A stretch of 64,000 nucleotides of DNA, taken from Pseudorasbora parva. Its lineage: Eukaryota; Chordata; Actinopteri; Cypriniformes; Gobionidae. The notes under the pieces were generated by a model that ran no database searches, was not told the DNA's origin, and was given only the letters and a program-made list of their open reading frames with translations. The DNA lies in contig NC_090182.1 in assembly GCF_024679245.1 (NCBI RefSeq), positions 29,816,547 to 29,880,546 on the forward strand, in the 5' to 3' direction. Below, in pieces: positions 1-15,706 of the stretch (its first letter is position 1; each line of letters starts with the position of its first letter). The position numbers and the translations under genes are program-made.

Positions 1-2324
<2,324 letters not shown>

Positions 2325-2483
2325 TCAATAATCACCACATGCGAATAAATGTTTGAACACATGATTCTAAGGGCTTTCTTTTTAACAATTTAAGCGTATT
2401 GTCTAAGGCAGTGGTTCCCACATTTTTTACCATGAATCCCCCCCTACTTACATATAATAATATATAAATTGACTGATTGTTAG

Positions 2484-3412
2484 GCAGCTTTAACTAGGTC
2501 AGCCGGAACCAGGACTACATCCCATAACACCTGATGTACTCGTTACATCATAAAAAGAGTGGCATCTACACTGTTAGTCTCTGTTTATCCCTGGCTTTCT
2601 CAACCAGTAGAGCGTGGCGCTAGCAACAAGTCGCTTTGGATAAAAGCATCTGCCAAATGCATAAAATGTAAATGTATCCCGAGGTTTACTGCAGTCGGTC
2701 GGATCCGGGCCGTGTCCGGATCAGATGGTGGACCTGCGTCTGGACATGACCAGCTCATCCTGGAGTGTCTGCCGAGACCGTGTCAATTTGTGTCTCCTCT
2801 GAATTTCACTCACCTGCACATCATCCCCAATAAAACCGTCTCTGGCACAATAACTCCGATCTTTCAAATATTCATATTCTTGTGTAATTGACGCGCCATC
2901 CTAAATAAACCCGTCTCTTGCGTGATATCCAGAAATTTTAAATATTCCAATCTAATATGATTTCTGACCTGTAAGGCTGCCAGAATAATAATCATACACT
3001 GTTTGTTAATAGGTCAGAGGAGAACTGGCACCCCGACTGAGTCTGGTTTCTCCTAAGGTTTATTTTTCTCCATCATGCCCTGATGGAGTTTTGGCTCCAT
3101 GCCACTGTCGCCTTTGGCTTAACTTGCTCAGTTGGGGACACAAAAATTATGATCTAAGTTATTCAACTCAATATACAAATAACATGAATTAATTAGGTAT
3201 TATTTAATTCTATAAACTATAATACTGATCTGCCAACATTTTCGCTATATGATAAATTAAAATAAGCTGATAACATCACTGTTTTCTCCAGAACGACTGT
3301 ACAGCCAAATACATTTTTGTTGCAATAGTATCCTGTTTGGCACTGTGAAGCTGCTTTGAAGCAATCATCATTGTAAAAGCGCTATATAAATAAAGTTGAT
3401 TGATTGATTATT
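2484..3412 (+). repeat. interspersed repeat family A, copy 1
   Basis: The left part (GCAGCTTTAACTAGGTCAG, then CCCATAACACCTGA) and the right part (GGAGAACTGGCACCCCGA, then GTAAAAGCGCTATATAAA) recur in the same order in the second copy at 14262-15245. This copy ends in TTGATTGATTGATT. The two copies have different interiors, each interrupted by other sequence. The tail of short repeats after GCGCTATATAAATAAAG suggests a retroposed origin, but I cannot assign a class. Confidence 0.6.
2590..2675 (+). mobile_element. SINE remnant, internally deleted
   Basis: A short head (AGTAGAGCGTGGCGCTAGCA) resembling the tRNA-derived 5' part of cyprinid SINEs joins directly to the tail AAGTCGCTTTGGATAAAAGC and ATGCATAAAATGTAAATG. 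That tail is the common 3' end of zebrafish DANA/HE1-type SINEs as I know them. The normal body between head and tail is absent. TATCCC occurs on both sides and may be the target duplication. Confidence 0.5.
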
Positions 3413-5484
3413 TGATTACCTTATCTAGTAAATATATCTTGATTTCAGAATTCTTATATACGTATTAGACTGGAAACAAGACAAAAATACTACATAAGAA
3501 AATAATTTTTTTGTAGTGTATAGTTTCCTTGTTTACCTCTGGAAACAAAGAAGCACCAGCGCTACGCTTATATACACTACTTTATCATACAGAGGTAAGA
3601 TAAATAGAAAACGTAATCAAAAAAGTAAAAGTCAGTCATTTCACTTCAAAAATGCAGTCATTTAAGCCCACACTTCAATTTCATGCGTAGGATTTTCATC
3701 CAATATTCCAAGCATCGCAACAGTGAGCTTGCTCTGCCCAGTAGTTTTTTCTCTGCTCTTCTCTTTGTGCCCATCTTCAGCGTGTCCCATCTCTGGCCTC
3801 GGTTAATGTTGCCCACACAAATTACATTTTGAGAAATGATTGCAATGCATTTTGTGTGCAAGTTAGAGGGACAAAGACCGGACAAAAAAAAAAAAAATAA
3901 AAAAAATAACACGGAACTGGCCGGTTCTGAATGATGGTTGGTAGACCGGTGTATCTCTACTGGCAACCCTTCACCTGAAGCTCTAATGAGGAGAACACTA
4001 CCGCGTGAGGGAAAGAGTTCAGAAGAGAGTGGAAGAACTCTGGATTTTTTTAATAAAGTAGTGTAAACCATACATTATTGAGATGCAGCCGCTGCTGATC
4101 TTTCCATTTCTTGCCGCAGATCTCACAGCTGGTGTGAGCAAACTTGCGTCTTTTGCGTAATTCAAATGTGATCGGTTTATGTGTTTGGCAAGCTGAGAGA
4201 CCACGTATAGAATCAATGGAAGTAATTGTCAACAATTTCAGATAAGTGGCCGAACATTTGGTGCATTCCTAGAAATTATCATAAAGGTTTTGACCTCAAA
4301 TCATATAAACTCTTGCGCCCCCCCTAAAGATGGCACAGACCCCAGTTTGGGATCCACTGGTCTAAAGCGCATGGCGGAAGTACACTTAGGGCATGTCCAA
4401 ATCTCCTTTCGCTAGTTTAACGACAGGAACAATGGCCCACGCATAGTCTAATAGGGCTCCCCCATTCTCTTAACGAGTAATGGGTGTCTTTTTGGCATAA
4501 CATGCAATAAACCAATCAGAGTCTTATCTCCCATTCCCTTTAAAAGGGGCAGATTCACTATTTACATGGCGGAATATAGACACCTTCAATCTAAAGAGTA
4601 AGATTAAGTACATGTGTGTATTGCCATGTTTGGTTAAATAAGTAGCCAATTTCATTTCATTAATACAAATTGGTAATTCTGATACATGTAATGACTATCC
4701 ATGTAGGCCTTTTATATTTATATACACAATAATAATGTTTTAAATTGTGATCCTTTTATTTTTAATATTTAACGTGTTGCCGCTGCGCATCCCTGTGTGT
4801 ATAATAAGCAGAGTGTAAGCGCCTATAGAATCATTACTAACGTGCACTTCAAATAACACAAAGAATCCTATTGACTTTGGACCAATTTTTGTTGGTCATT
4901 TGCACAGTCATTTTCAGTTTCCTCAAAATAGCAACGCCACAACAGTGCTCCTTAACACACCTCGTTTTCAGACCAGCACACCTATGGGTGCACAGATGGG
5001 CACAAATGCATTTGCTATTTAAACAACGTAGTACAGGACGTGAAAATGATATCTGCGTCAGGATGAAACTAGCAAAGTCGCGCCTCATGCCACATTGCAC
5101 TGGGTGTATGATAGGGCCCTAAAAAGGTACTGGTATATATGAAGTTCATTATTCAATGCATGTCTATTTCTGTTTGACCTGAAATCACATATAGCACACA
5201 TTCAGAGAGACACTCTGGATGTTTGCCTCAGGCAAACAGAGATGCCCCTCAAGCCAGTTTCTCATGGTGAACCATTTGCCAAGAATGCCTTACGGAAACA
5301 TCAACCCTTCCATTAAAACCACTGGCATTGCCACTCAAGGAATGCCAAATGTGTGCCAGACAAATATCAACAAGTAGCCTATTCAATAAAAGTACAGATA
5401 CAATAACTTCAGTATCCACAGTGCCAACCTGTGTGCCAAAAGTATACCTACAATTCTAGTTGTGACTATATTCACAATACAGCT

Positions 5485-5617
5485 CCTTGATGTTATTTTA
5501 TTTTTTAATTAATTAATTAATTAATTATATTAATACCAATAATAATAAAATAATGTTGATAATTCATCTAGCTTATAATAATGATGTAAAAATAATAATT
5601 ACAATAATCAATATAGC

Positions 5618-5650
<33 letters not shown>

Positions 5651-5800
5651 TTCATTCTACTACTACTTCTACTACTAGTACTAATAATAGTAATAACAAA
5701 TAAAATAATAATATTCATACTACTACGATTACTACTACTAATAATATATGATAAAATATATTTAAATAATTAAAATATATAATAAAAATAGGTTACACTT
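5485..5800. repeat. AT-rich tri- and tetranucleotide repeats
   Basis: The stretch contains (TTAA)n-like repeats around 5506-5524, (AAT)n around 5618-5650 and broken runs of TAC/ACT and ATA triplets up to about 5750. It is low-complexity sequence without coding content. Confidence 0.85.
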
Positions 5801-7618
5801 TATTTTAAAGGTGTCATTGTGACAGTGTAAATTTTTACTGAGTAATATTAATGTACTTAAGGGTAGGATTATGTTTTTTTGCAAGTAATTATGCATAATT
5901 TACTGTTATTACTATGACAATGTGTTGCCATATATAACAATAACAACAACAATACACACTGAACAACTGAATACTTTTGTTTTTTGCCCCCATTCAACTC
6001 AAATATCTAACTATTATTATGTACACAAAAGGCCTATTTCTCTCAAATACTGTTTACAAAACAATGTGCACATTTTAGAGTGCCCTTTTATTGTAGCCCT
6101 AAGGCAAACTTGTGCAATAATCATGCTGTCTTATCAGCATCTTGATATGCCACACCTGTGAGGTGGATGGATTCTCTCTGCAAAGGAGAAGTGCTCACTA
6201 ACACAGATTTAGACAGATTTGTGAACACATATTTGAGAGAAATAGTCATTTTGTGTACATAGAAAAAGTCTTTTTATAATTATTTTTTATAATATATTTT
6301 TGGGAGTTCAGCTCATGAAAAATGGGGGCAAAAACAAAAGTTTTGCATTTTATAAATTAGTTCAGTGAATTTAGCTACTGGCCATCCTGCTTTCTAGATC
6401 AGTATTATCCATTAATAAAAATCCATATCGTTCAACCACAAAATAAAACAGCTTTCAGACAGTACAATATGTCCCGTTTGCAAAGACATTTACAGCATCA
6501 TTCAGCCGAATGGAAACCACGTGTCCATGGAATTGTTGCCTGCTTATAAATGTAATTGCATATTATATCTGTAAGTATGCAAGCAAATGATCACTGGAAA
6601 AAAAAGAAAGCCAAGCTTGAAAAGTATTAACCATTTGTGTCCACCATCTGCATGTCTAATCAGTTTTCATGAGAAAAAAAAGAAGAAGTAATTTGACCCA
6701 CGTCAATAACAAAAAGGCTTTGATGTTGTTGTTTGATAAATCGAATTAGAATAGCAGACTACAATATGCTGCTTACATTGTAAATTCTCTGCTGTTGCTT
6801 GACATTCAGAGGGAGAGAGACTTCAAAGAGGGGCAGATGAAGGTATGTGTCACTGGCACAAAAAAAGAAGAAAAAAAAACCCCCAGTGTGAATAGGGATC
6901 CTGGACTGTGCATAAGTGAGTGTGTGTGTTGGCAGATGAAAGGGAGCCAAAACACAAGACTGGAATGGGGCTGCTCCCAATACTGTCTGCAAATCTAAAC
7001 TAGCCTTTGATGCTTCCGTTGTGTGTGTGTATGTGTGTGTTGTGTTACCATGACTGTGCATGTGCTTAGACGTCATCTATTCCAATAAGATGCATAAGAA
7101 GAATTCATTCTGGTGCATTACGTGTATGTACTGTATGTGCATGTGATATGATTCCACAAGTACACATTTTCCTACACATGGAAAAAACCTACGGTTACAT
7201 TCACCGCAATAATGTTTCATTTCTCATCTGTGGCCACCTTGGACTGTGTCTTCATTTCACATTCACATTCTTGGGCAGCTCTCCAAAGCCCAGCTTATGA
7301 ATATCTTAAGGTACAAAGACCTAGGCTTTAGCAGTAACCTGACAAATAAAAAAGCAACAGAAACCCTGCAGGATGATCCACCATCTTACGATGACCGATG
7401 ACATCATGCAAACATAATATGACGCCTAATCAATGCCTGGCCTGTGAATTTTTGTGCTTTGAAATTCACTTCAGATATAGGATGAGAAATATCCAACACC
7501 AAGACTAAGGATAAATCATAGAAGCAGGACAGGAGTATTGCGAATATAGAGATGCTGCAGAAACAGATGTGTTCACTTAAAGTGTTCAACTTTAAGCATG
7601 ATATTATACTGTATATAT

Positions 7619-7824
7619 GAAGAGTTCAGATGCAAAAGCCTCAATGCTCTCCGCATATAGTATACATTCATAAAATACTTTCACTTCAAACCCACTAAAT
7701 CCCAGCCTCAGCCCATTCAGAAGTAGGTAGAAACTTAAGTAGAAACCTATACATGGACGCCTGATATGCTTATTTTAAAGAAAAACATCAGATGAATTTA
7801 AAGGCTTTTGCATCTGAACTCTTC
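7619..7824. repeat. inverted repeat, 23 bp arms
   Basis: The 23 bases at 7619-7641 (GAAGAGTTCAGATGC...) are perfectly inverted at 7802-7824 (...GCATCTGAACTCTTC). The loop is 160 bp. It lies immediately next to the (AT)n palindrome at 7829-8090, so both may be parts of one fold-back or MITE-like element. Confidence 0.75.
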
Positions 7825-7828
7825 ACTC

Positions 7829-8090
<262 letters not shown>

Positions 8091-8265
8091 AGTCAATACA
8101 TAGCTCAGTTTTCAGTTCAGTTTGTTTTTTCGCTTCTTTTTTATTCTATTCTTAGGTGACAGGAACAGAAAGAGATTAAGGAAAAAATGTTTTTATTGCT
8201 ATATTCTTTCTTAATTTTACTTAAAAGCTTTGAAAAAACTTAATTAGGCTTAAAACTTTACTTAA

Positions 8266-8872
8266 AGGTCCCGTTCTTCGCGTGTTTTTGAAGCTTTGAT
8301 TATGTTTACAGTTTGCAATATAACATGAGTTCATGTTTGCGTGTAAAAAAAAAAAAACAGTATTTTTCACATAATTTACTTATCTGTACACCGCTGTTTT
8401 CTCTGTCCTAAAAACGGCCTGATGATTTCCTTGTTCTATGAAGTCCCTCCTTCAGAATACGTAACGAGTTCTGATTGGGCCAGCGCTTCCCGTGTTGTGA
8501 TTGGACAGCAGCTTAGCGCACTTTGCCGGGAAAGGTCCCGCCTCTTACCATAACGGGGAGATGCAAGCGCTGAATGCACGCTCTTCTCCACGTGGGAGAG
8601 CAACAAGACCACGCCCCCTTTTTTGCGTGTTCTTGTGGGCGGAGGGTTATTCAACAAACAGTTCTAGTGACATCATTCATGAAGGAAGTGCAGGGGTGTA
8701 GTCCAAACCGGCCGTTCACTGTAGGCTTTGAAAGGGAACTTCTGTTAAATAAAATATCTCGCTTGGCATTGAACTTTGAGCTTTATAGTTTTACAGGTAT
8801 TATTTATGCTCCAACAGCAACATTTCACACTAACTAAAGTTTGAAAGATGGAATCGTGAAGAACGGGACCTT
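8266..8872. mobile_element. non-autonomous TTAA element (607 bp)
   Basis: TTAA at 8262-8265 precedes AGGTCCCGTTCTTCGCG. The right end reads CGTGAAGAACGGGACC and runs into TTTTAA, giving TTAA at 8873-8876. The ends are inverted copies for about 16 bp. TTAA duplication points to the piggyBac or Kolobok type. The interior is G+C-richer than the intron and has only short open frames. Confidence 0.75.
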
Positions 8873-9031
8873 TTAAAACCATTGTACACATTCCTAGTGT
8901 ATTGTATATTATAAAATAAATATAAAGATTTACAGTGGCAGCTCAGAGATATACAGTAGCATTTAAGTATGAAATTGAATGAATAAATATAGGCTAAAAT
9001 TAAAACTTCATAGTCTTCAATATACAATATA

Positions 9032-9902
9032 CACTCCTGAACAAAATCTTAAGACCAGGGGATGCATTGCAAGTTTTACACATTTCGCACTTCAAGTGCT
9101 GCTTCAAAATGCCAAAAGAAGAAGCAGCAGCAAGAGACAAAAAGTAGAGATTAGGCAATTTATTGAAAACTGTATTTAAACTCAAACAGCCCGTTCATCA
9201 GCTGATCAAAAGTTTAAGACCATAGCCCAAAAATAAATGCACATCAGTACTAAAAGTGTCAAAAAAGGACTCAGTAGAGCCCCACCATTCTTGTTGATCA
9301 CTTCAAAAACTCGTTTCGGCATGCTTGATGCGACTGTTTCCAGGAGGCTGGTGGGAACATTGCTCCATGTGGTGAAGATGGCTTCACGAAGGGCATCTAC
9401 AGTCTGGAATTGACGTCCATTTTTGTAAACTTCCCTTGCCATCCATCCCCAAATGTTCTCAATGGGATTTAGATCAGGGGAACATGCAGGATGGTCCAAA
9501 AGAGCAACGTTATTCTCCTAGAAGAAGTCCTTCGTCAAGCGGGCTTTGTGAATTGCAGCGTTGTCCTGTTGAAAGACCCAGTCATTACCGCACAGAGGGG
9601 AGCCCTCGGTCAAGAGGGATGCCCGCTGCAACAGATCCACATAGCCAGTCGCCGTTTGACGCCCCTGCACAACCTGAAGCTTAAACTAAGCTTAAGCCTA
9701 AACTTTTGATCAGCTGATGAACGGCCTGTTTGAGTTTAAATGCAGTTTTCAATAAATTGCCTACTCTCTATTTTTTGTCTCTTGCTCCTGTTTCTTCTTT
9801 TGGCATTTTGAAGCAGCACTTACAACCCGGTTATGATCCACAAGTGCGAGATGTGTAAAACTTGCAATGCATCCCCTAGTCTTAAGATTTTGTTCAGGAG
9901 TG
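9032..9902 (-). mobile_element. internally deleted Tc1-like element with long inverted repeats
   Basis: The element starts CACTCCTGAACAAAATC after a TA (9030-9031) and ends in the inverse of that sequence before TA (9903-9904), a Tc1/mariner target duplication. The arms are long, about 183 bp on the left (to 9214) and 203 bp on the right (from 9700). The right arm has a 20 bp insertion, beginning ACAACCCGGTTATGATCC, not found in the left. The coding region between them is reduced to a C-terminal piece. Confidence 0.85.
9206..9499 (-). pseudogene. Tc1-like transposase, C-terminal fragment
   Basis: The minus-strand reading contains CSPDLNPIENIWGWM, which carries the Asp-Asn-Pro and the third catalytic acid (Glu) of the DD34E transposase core, followed by about 50 residues that resemble the family C-terminus. 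Sequence upstream in the transposase direction (9500-9690) still resembles the family in places but is shifted in frame. The N-terminal DNA-binding part and the first two catalytic Asp residues are missing, so the element cannot mobilise itself. Confidence 0.8.
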
Positions 9903-9914
9903 TACATTGATTAA

Positions 9915-11468
9915 AGGCACAATATGTAATGTTTCAGCATTAAAAATATAAAAGATCACTATATCTATGTTATATATTTTTTAAAGTTGTGTGTTTACAT
10001 TATCCCGACAGTTCCAATTAACTTCTAAATCCAGAGAAATTAATATTTTAATTCAAAGACATGGACCGTGTCTTTATTTCCGTTATGTCGCCCGTCTTTG
10101 ACGTCATATCCACGTTTGTGTCTTGCTTCCTGCGGAACTCGGCGGAACCGCCAAACTCAAAGAGGAACACAGACAGTATAAGGGGAACACCCGTATAAAA
10201 AAGTCTGTATGATAATGGATCATGACTACTCTTTGCCTGTACGTTTTGCCAGCTCAACAAAGCGCAAATGTACGGGTGAAAAAAATGACCCGAGAAGATT
10301 TTGGGACAGTAGAAGAAGCAAGAGACGTGTAAACCTTGGAGAAGCCTTTGAAAGATGGCGAAATCTTCGTGACAAGCTCGGACTGCAGAGAGATATGCTG
10401 ATCTCGCTTTCGTTTTAATAAACAGGTCATTTAAGTAACCATTCAGCTAACATAATAATCATATAATCATAACATACTGTATGTTTGCATATTGCATAGC
10501 GATCTTGACCACATTGAGACGCGTTTAGCTGAATACGTATACATTTTGTATTGTATCGGCGTTTCAAACAGGCGGATCCTGTGTTTTTGGAGACTGAAAC
10601 AGCTATTTTTTAAAAAACTGATTCAAAAGTATATTTCTATCCGTATATTTGGTGACACGATGATGTCATGTGTAAAACGCAGATGGACTAGCTATTATTG
10701 GTTTTATATGTAGCTGGAGAAAGTAAATTTAGCTTCATAAGGTAATATGCCACTATCTTGGTCAATTATTATAAGGTGACCGTCACTTTTATCATATGTT
10801 AATACTAGCTACATATAATATTGATTTAATAATGATCTACTTATTCATATATCTCTGAGTTCCAAAATAAATGTTTATTAGAATGATTGATGAATGTGGG
10901 GAACGACACAGCGCGTGTTCCAATGAACAACGTATTGCTGGTGCTGGTTCTCTCATTTACTATATTTTATGTTGGTAATGATAAACTAAATTGAAATGTA
11001 TTTCCTTATTGAACAGTTGATATACAGAATGTTCGACAATCGCGGATGCCATGTCAACATATCTATAATTTGAGTAACTCAAATTATGATGCGCGGCTAA
11101 TATGTCAACATAGCCTACCAACTTATAGGTATGTTGGCATAGCGACCGCCCGCACAACATTCTGTCTCACACATTAGCTAACGTTACTGATAAGTTTGTT
11201 AAGTAACGGTAGCTCGCTGCTATTTCATTAGATTGACATTATATAAAGTGAAAAGCCGTAACTAAACTTAGCAATAATAGAGATGTAATATAACAATTAC
11301 CTTGTCAGTGAACATGTTTTCTGCTGGAGATGCCAGATTCGCTGGTTGACAGTGACAATGACAACAACTCCCATGAGCCCACGCACTTTCCCTACGTCAT
11401 CAAAGTATGTCTGTTGTTATTATTTTGAATGAGTGACCCCTAGTGGCCAAAAGTTGCATACTGCACGT
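9915..11468. mobile_element. non-autonomous TTAA element (1554 bp) with a short coding relic
   Basis: TTAA at 9911-9914 precedes AGGCACAATATGTAATG. The right end, read from the other strand, is ACGTGCAGTATGCAAC after TTAA (11469-11472), a diverged inverted match. It begins 12 bases after the end of the Tc1-like element, so the two are adjacent, separate insertions. The only coding-like content is at 10209-10418. The ends resemble those of the pair of copies at 29061-29753 and 55551-56238. Confidence 0.65.
10209..10418 (+). pseudogene. short ORF relic with RVNLGEAFERWRNLRDKLGL motif
   Basis: The 69-codon frame contains a basic stretch (DSRRSKRRVNLGEAFERW) followed by RNLRDKLGLQRDM and a stop. 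I recall similar motifs (arginine-rich, then an amphipathic W-R-L-L helix followed by D-x-x-L-A-x-F-L-L) in many uncharacterised fish proteins, some with a THAP or zinc-finger part. Here the downstream part of that motif is lost. The frame lies wholly inside a TTAA element, so it is probably transposon-borne. No function can be assigned. Confidence 0.4.
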
Positions 11469-11989
11469 TTAAAAGCTACTGTATTAAAGTTTTATATATT
11501 TATTCAAGAGCAATGAGTGATTTTCTCTTTGTCTTTTGTTGTTTTATTAAAATTATTTTTAGAGATGAACTGTCCCTTTAAGGACAAGTGTTCACAAGGT
11601 TGCGCTGCTGTAAATTTAAGACCGGCTCGCATCTCATATACAGACACACACTATTTTACTTTAACTTTAGACATAACCGACTGTGTTTATGTTAACCTTG
11701 TGTGTATTTGACAGTATTAGCACAGTAAGACTACTTAGTCCAGTAATCACGTGTGTTTGAATGGCGTGCGCGCTAAGTGCATGTAAAACAGGGCATAAGC
11801 ATGCTATTGAAATGTTTAACCGGCAAGGCTTTAACACACATGCAAATAATGAACTAACTTTAGTGCATATAATTGGATATTAGCTCATATCAGTGCGTAG
11901 ACTGACAGGCACACTCAAACAAAGATGAAATAAACTGAGATAAATATTTCAAACAGAGAGAAATATAAATATTTTTTTAATTTTTTTAT

Positions 11990-12095
11990 TCAATAGAGTG
12001 TTTTGAATTGTGAATGCCGTACCGAACAGTTCAATATTATATTGAGAATTGTGGCATCCCCAATACACGCCCTAATACACGCACGCACGCACACA
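11990..12095 (+). repeat. repeat fragment ending in (CACG)n
   Basis: GAATTGTGGCATCCCCAATA is followed by ACACGCCCTAATACACGCACGCACGCAC. Nearly the same sequence (GAGAACTGTGGCATCCCTAA) stands directly before the large (CA)n tract at 14450, so both come from one repeat whose end seeds C/A-rich simple repeats. Confidence 0.5.
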
Positions 12096-13904
12096 ATAAT
12101 ATTATTTTGGGTTACACAGAAGTATGCATCCCTTTTATTTCTGACATACTGATAATTTCTAATCATACCCATTTTTTCAGTGTAGTAGCTCTCTTACTGT
12201 CAACACGCTCTCACTTCTTGGGTTGCGTGGGTTTGTCTATATACAGTATTTGTTGAGTTTGTTGAGTTTTTCAAGGTTGCACATCCCACTGAGCTTGTGT
12301 TTTGTGAGGACATGCATAATCAAATAATCAATAGTTTTGCAGGAAAACAGACAATACAGACCATAAAATACTCATTTGTTATACTAGTTTGACCTCATCG
12401 CTGTTAGTAACAACTCTCAGCTTTACAGTTGCTCGGCCCTCGTAACACTCACGTCTTGCCCGTTTTCTATAAACTACCCATGAGTCACGACACACATCCT
12501 TGAGCTAAAGGTGCGCACGTCAAATTAGGCGATCTGGCCCGTTTCCTCCACAAGGACAGCGGCATTTGCATACTGTTGGCTGCAAGTTAGCATGCCAGTC
12601 TGGCGGCTTGTATCACTATCAGTCAATGTCACAATGAGAGCGGAGCAAAGAGCATTAGCTCGTGTCAGATCTAATCAGGGCTGATGCCAGGCCAGTGCCC
12701 TCACTTTCACAGGCCTGACGATAAAGTCCTCAGACAAACCTGACTCTCTTCCTAAATGAAAAAGCAAAGAAGATTTCCAGCTTTTAAGTCCATTTTACAG
12801 CTTCTGTTTTAACTTCTTCTATTAGCTTGAGTTTTGGCCAATGCATATGAATTCTAAACACACTGAATTGATCACAAATGGTTGGCCTTCCAGTTATGGC
12901 AGCTGTGCAATTACACATATTGGACTTGAGTGCACTGCAGGGGAAATATATAGATTTTTACATAGCACATGAATGTTATTTTGTACGTCAAAGGAACGCT
13001 GCTGGCATGAATACTGACGGATCACAATAAATGATCGTTATGAAAAAAATCCTGCATGTTATCCAGCCTGAGCTCTTGAATATTATGCTTTTACTGAAGG
13101 CTTGCAAAATGTAATACATTTTCGCTAAAGGGAACATAAAACAAGCCATCAATTTCACTGGCCTGCAAATATGAAAAACAATAAAAAAAACTATATACAA
13201 GGATTATTCCATTGAAAATGCCTTGAAACTACATATGACTGAACTTCTTCACAGAAGGAAATCCATCTAAAGCTGATAGATCTTGACTGGGGGCCAGAGT
13301 ATGTTTTGGAGCCACTTTCCCTGACTTGCCAACAGCTGAGAAAATGCATCGGCAAAGGCTCACATTTCTTCTCATGGGAGTGAAGCATGTGCATCTTAGA
13401 ATTGCAGCATTTAGGCATTCACATTCAAAGACGCAATGCTGTAAAAAGGTCTGGGAAGAAAATATTGCCCTCGATTTTTGCGGCTGTTTGTTTGTATCCC
13501 CTAAGGAGTCTGCGGTAGCTCTGTAAATGCTCCCGGGCTACTAAACTATCAGCGGTTGAAATGAATATACTGTGTTTGTTACCGAAGCGGGCTGAATGGA
13601 AACTGGGGGGCAGGTTTGCAAGTGAGTGAGAGAGGAAAATGCTGTCTCTTTACTGTTCAAGCCCAAATAAGTTATGTCTGACAGAGTGCTTCACTGGCCT
13701 TCAAGCAATTAAGCAACTCTTTCACGCCACAGACACATAAAAACTATACTAAGTGCATCAAAAGAAATGGGGGAACATGTACGCGTTAAAAAATGTTAGC
13801 GCAACTTACTCATTCCTTTGGAATTTTTATGGGAGGGAGCAGTCGTTTTGGCATGTGAAAATAATGAAAAATATGAAATAAAATGCTAAATGTAATACAA
13901 AAGA

Positions 13905-14165
13905 CTGTATGATTTTTTTCTTATAGAAATTAATACTTTTATTCAGCAAGAACACAATAAATTGATCAAAAGTGATATTTGATTTCAAATAAATGCTTTC
14001 TATTCATCAAAGAATCCTGAAAAAAATTATCACGATTTCCACAACATTTTTTTTAAAAATGTTTTTAAATTTCAAAAAGATCAAGTGCGTTACCATCACA
14101 GGAACAAATTATTAAAAGATAAAAAAATTATGGTATCTTTTATTGCATGTTTGATCAATGAATGG
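13905..14165. repeat. interspersed repeat family B, copy 1
   Basis: It contains AATTGATCAAAAGTGATA, TTTCTATTCATCAAAGAATC and phrases shared with 18780-18930, 30290-30340 and 31765-31960 in this window. This is a widespread fish repeat type without coding content; the class is uncertain. Confidence 0.5.
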
Positions 14166-14448
14166 TTGAATAACTGAATTGAATGCATTAAGCAAGTCCA
14201 CTGATTAAAATGCATACACAGAATATTATCAATTTATATTATTCCAATCAGTTAAATTATTGTTTTAGGCTGCATTAACTAGGTCAAATGGAACCAGGAA
14301 CAGTTCCCATAACACCTGACATATTTGTTACATTGTAAAAGAAACATCTACGCTAATGTTAGTCTCTCTGTTTATCCCAGGGTGTACCGTAGTCATCCCA
14401 ATCCAGGCCGTATCCGGATTCATATTATAATGAGAACTGTGGCATCCC

Positions 14449-14905
<457 letters not shown>

Positions 14906-15562
14906 CACATTCGACATCAACAAGCCCGCCTCCTGCGTGATGACTCCGATCTTCAACCAGATGAAACTGGACAACTACTCTGAATGTTCTGAACTAACAT
15001 GAATTCTGACTTGTAATGTTGCCTGAATCATAATCATACTGTTTGTTCGTTGGTCATAGGAGAACTGGCACCCCGATTGCATGAGCCTGGCTTCTCCCAA
15101 GTTTTTTTTCCCCCCTCATTTGGGGACACTAAATATAACTATATTAGTTTCTATGAAATTAAATGATCATTTTCCGGTTACCATTGTGAAGTTGCTTTGA
15201 AACAATCTGCACTGTAAAAGCGCTATATAAAAAAAGATGACTTGACCTGATAACAATTTTTGAATAAAACCATACAAGACTTCTTTAAAAAAGCTTTAAA
15301 ACAATACAAATTATTAGAGACTCCACATTTCTGAAAGGTAGTAAATGAATTATTTTTGTCACATCCATGTTTTCTATAATATTTAGCTTATAATCTTTTA
15401 TTCTTTTAATAAAAAATATAAATGTTCCTATTGAGTCTATGTAAAGTCACTTGATATCACTAGATGCTGTAATGCAAGCAAAACAAGTTGAAAAGCATAA
15501 ATGAGGGATTCATGGTAAAAGAGTGAGCTACTGTGCTGTGTAAGGCATGTATTAAGACTCAC

Positions 15563-15706
15563 TGATGAAGTTGGTCTGGCCAGTATAGATGGTGTACTGA
15601 AGCTCGTAGGAGGTGACGCTGAATTCATCTTCAGAAGTCCAGTGCACTGTAATGGTGTCATGAGAGGCTGTGCAGAGCTCTTCACGTATAGAGGGAGGGT
15701 TGGGTG
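15563..15706 (-). CDS. mid2: mid2 coding exon 6: first half of fibronectin type III domain
   Basis: The exon is 144 nt. The split Ala codon is followed by [20 protein letters not shown] and then [20 protein letters not shown], the A, B and C strands of the FN3 fold including the conserved Trp and the YELQY core. The acceptor is TTTTCCAG; the donor GTGAGT follows one base (A) of a Ser codon. The FN3 domain sits between the COS region and the SPRY domain in MID proteins. Confidence 0.95.

Larger units (their letters stand above)
2409..4359. mobile_element. hAT-like element with other repeats inside
   Basis: The left end CAGTGGTTCCCAC is answered at the right by an end that reads CAGTGGATCCCAAAC on the opposite strand. 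The flanks GTCTAAGG (2401-2408) and GTCTAAAG (4360-4367) agree at 7 of 8 positions, a hAT-type duplication. Both subterminal parts have runs of C (left) or G when read from the right end. A short minus-strand open stretch at 4050-4235 contains a CEICGKKW zinc-knuckle-like motif, but it is too short to call a transposase. The interior from 2484 to 3412 is a separate interspersed repeat. Confidence 0.65.
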
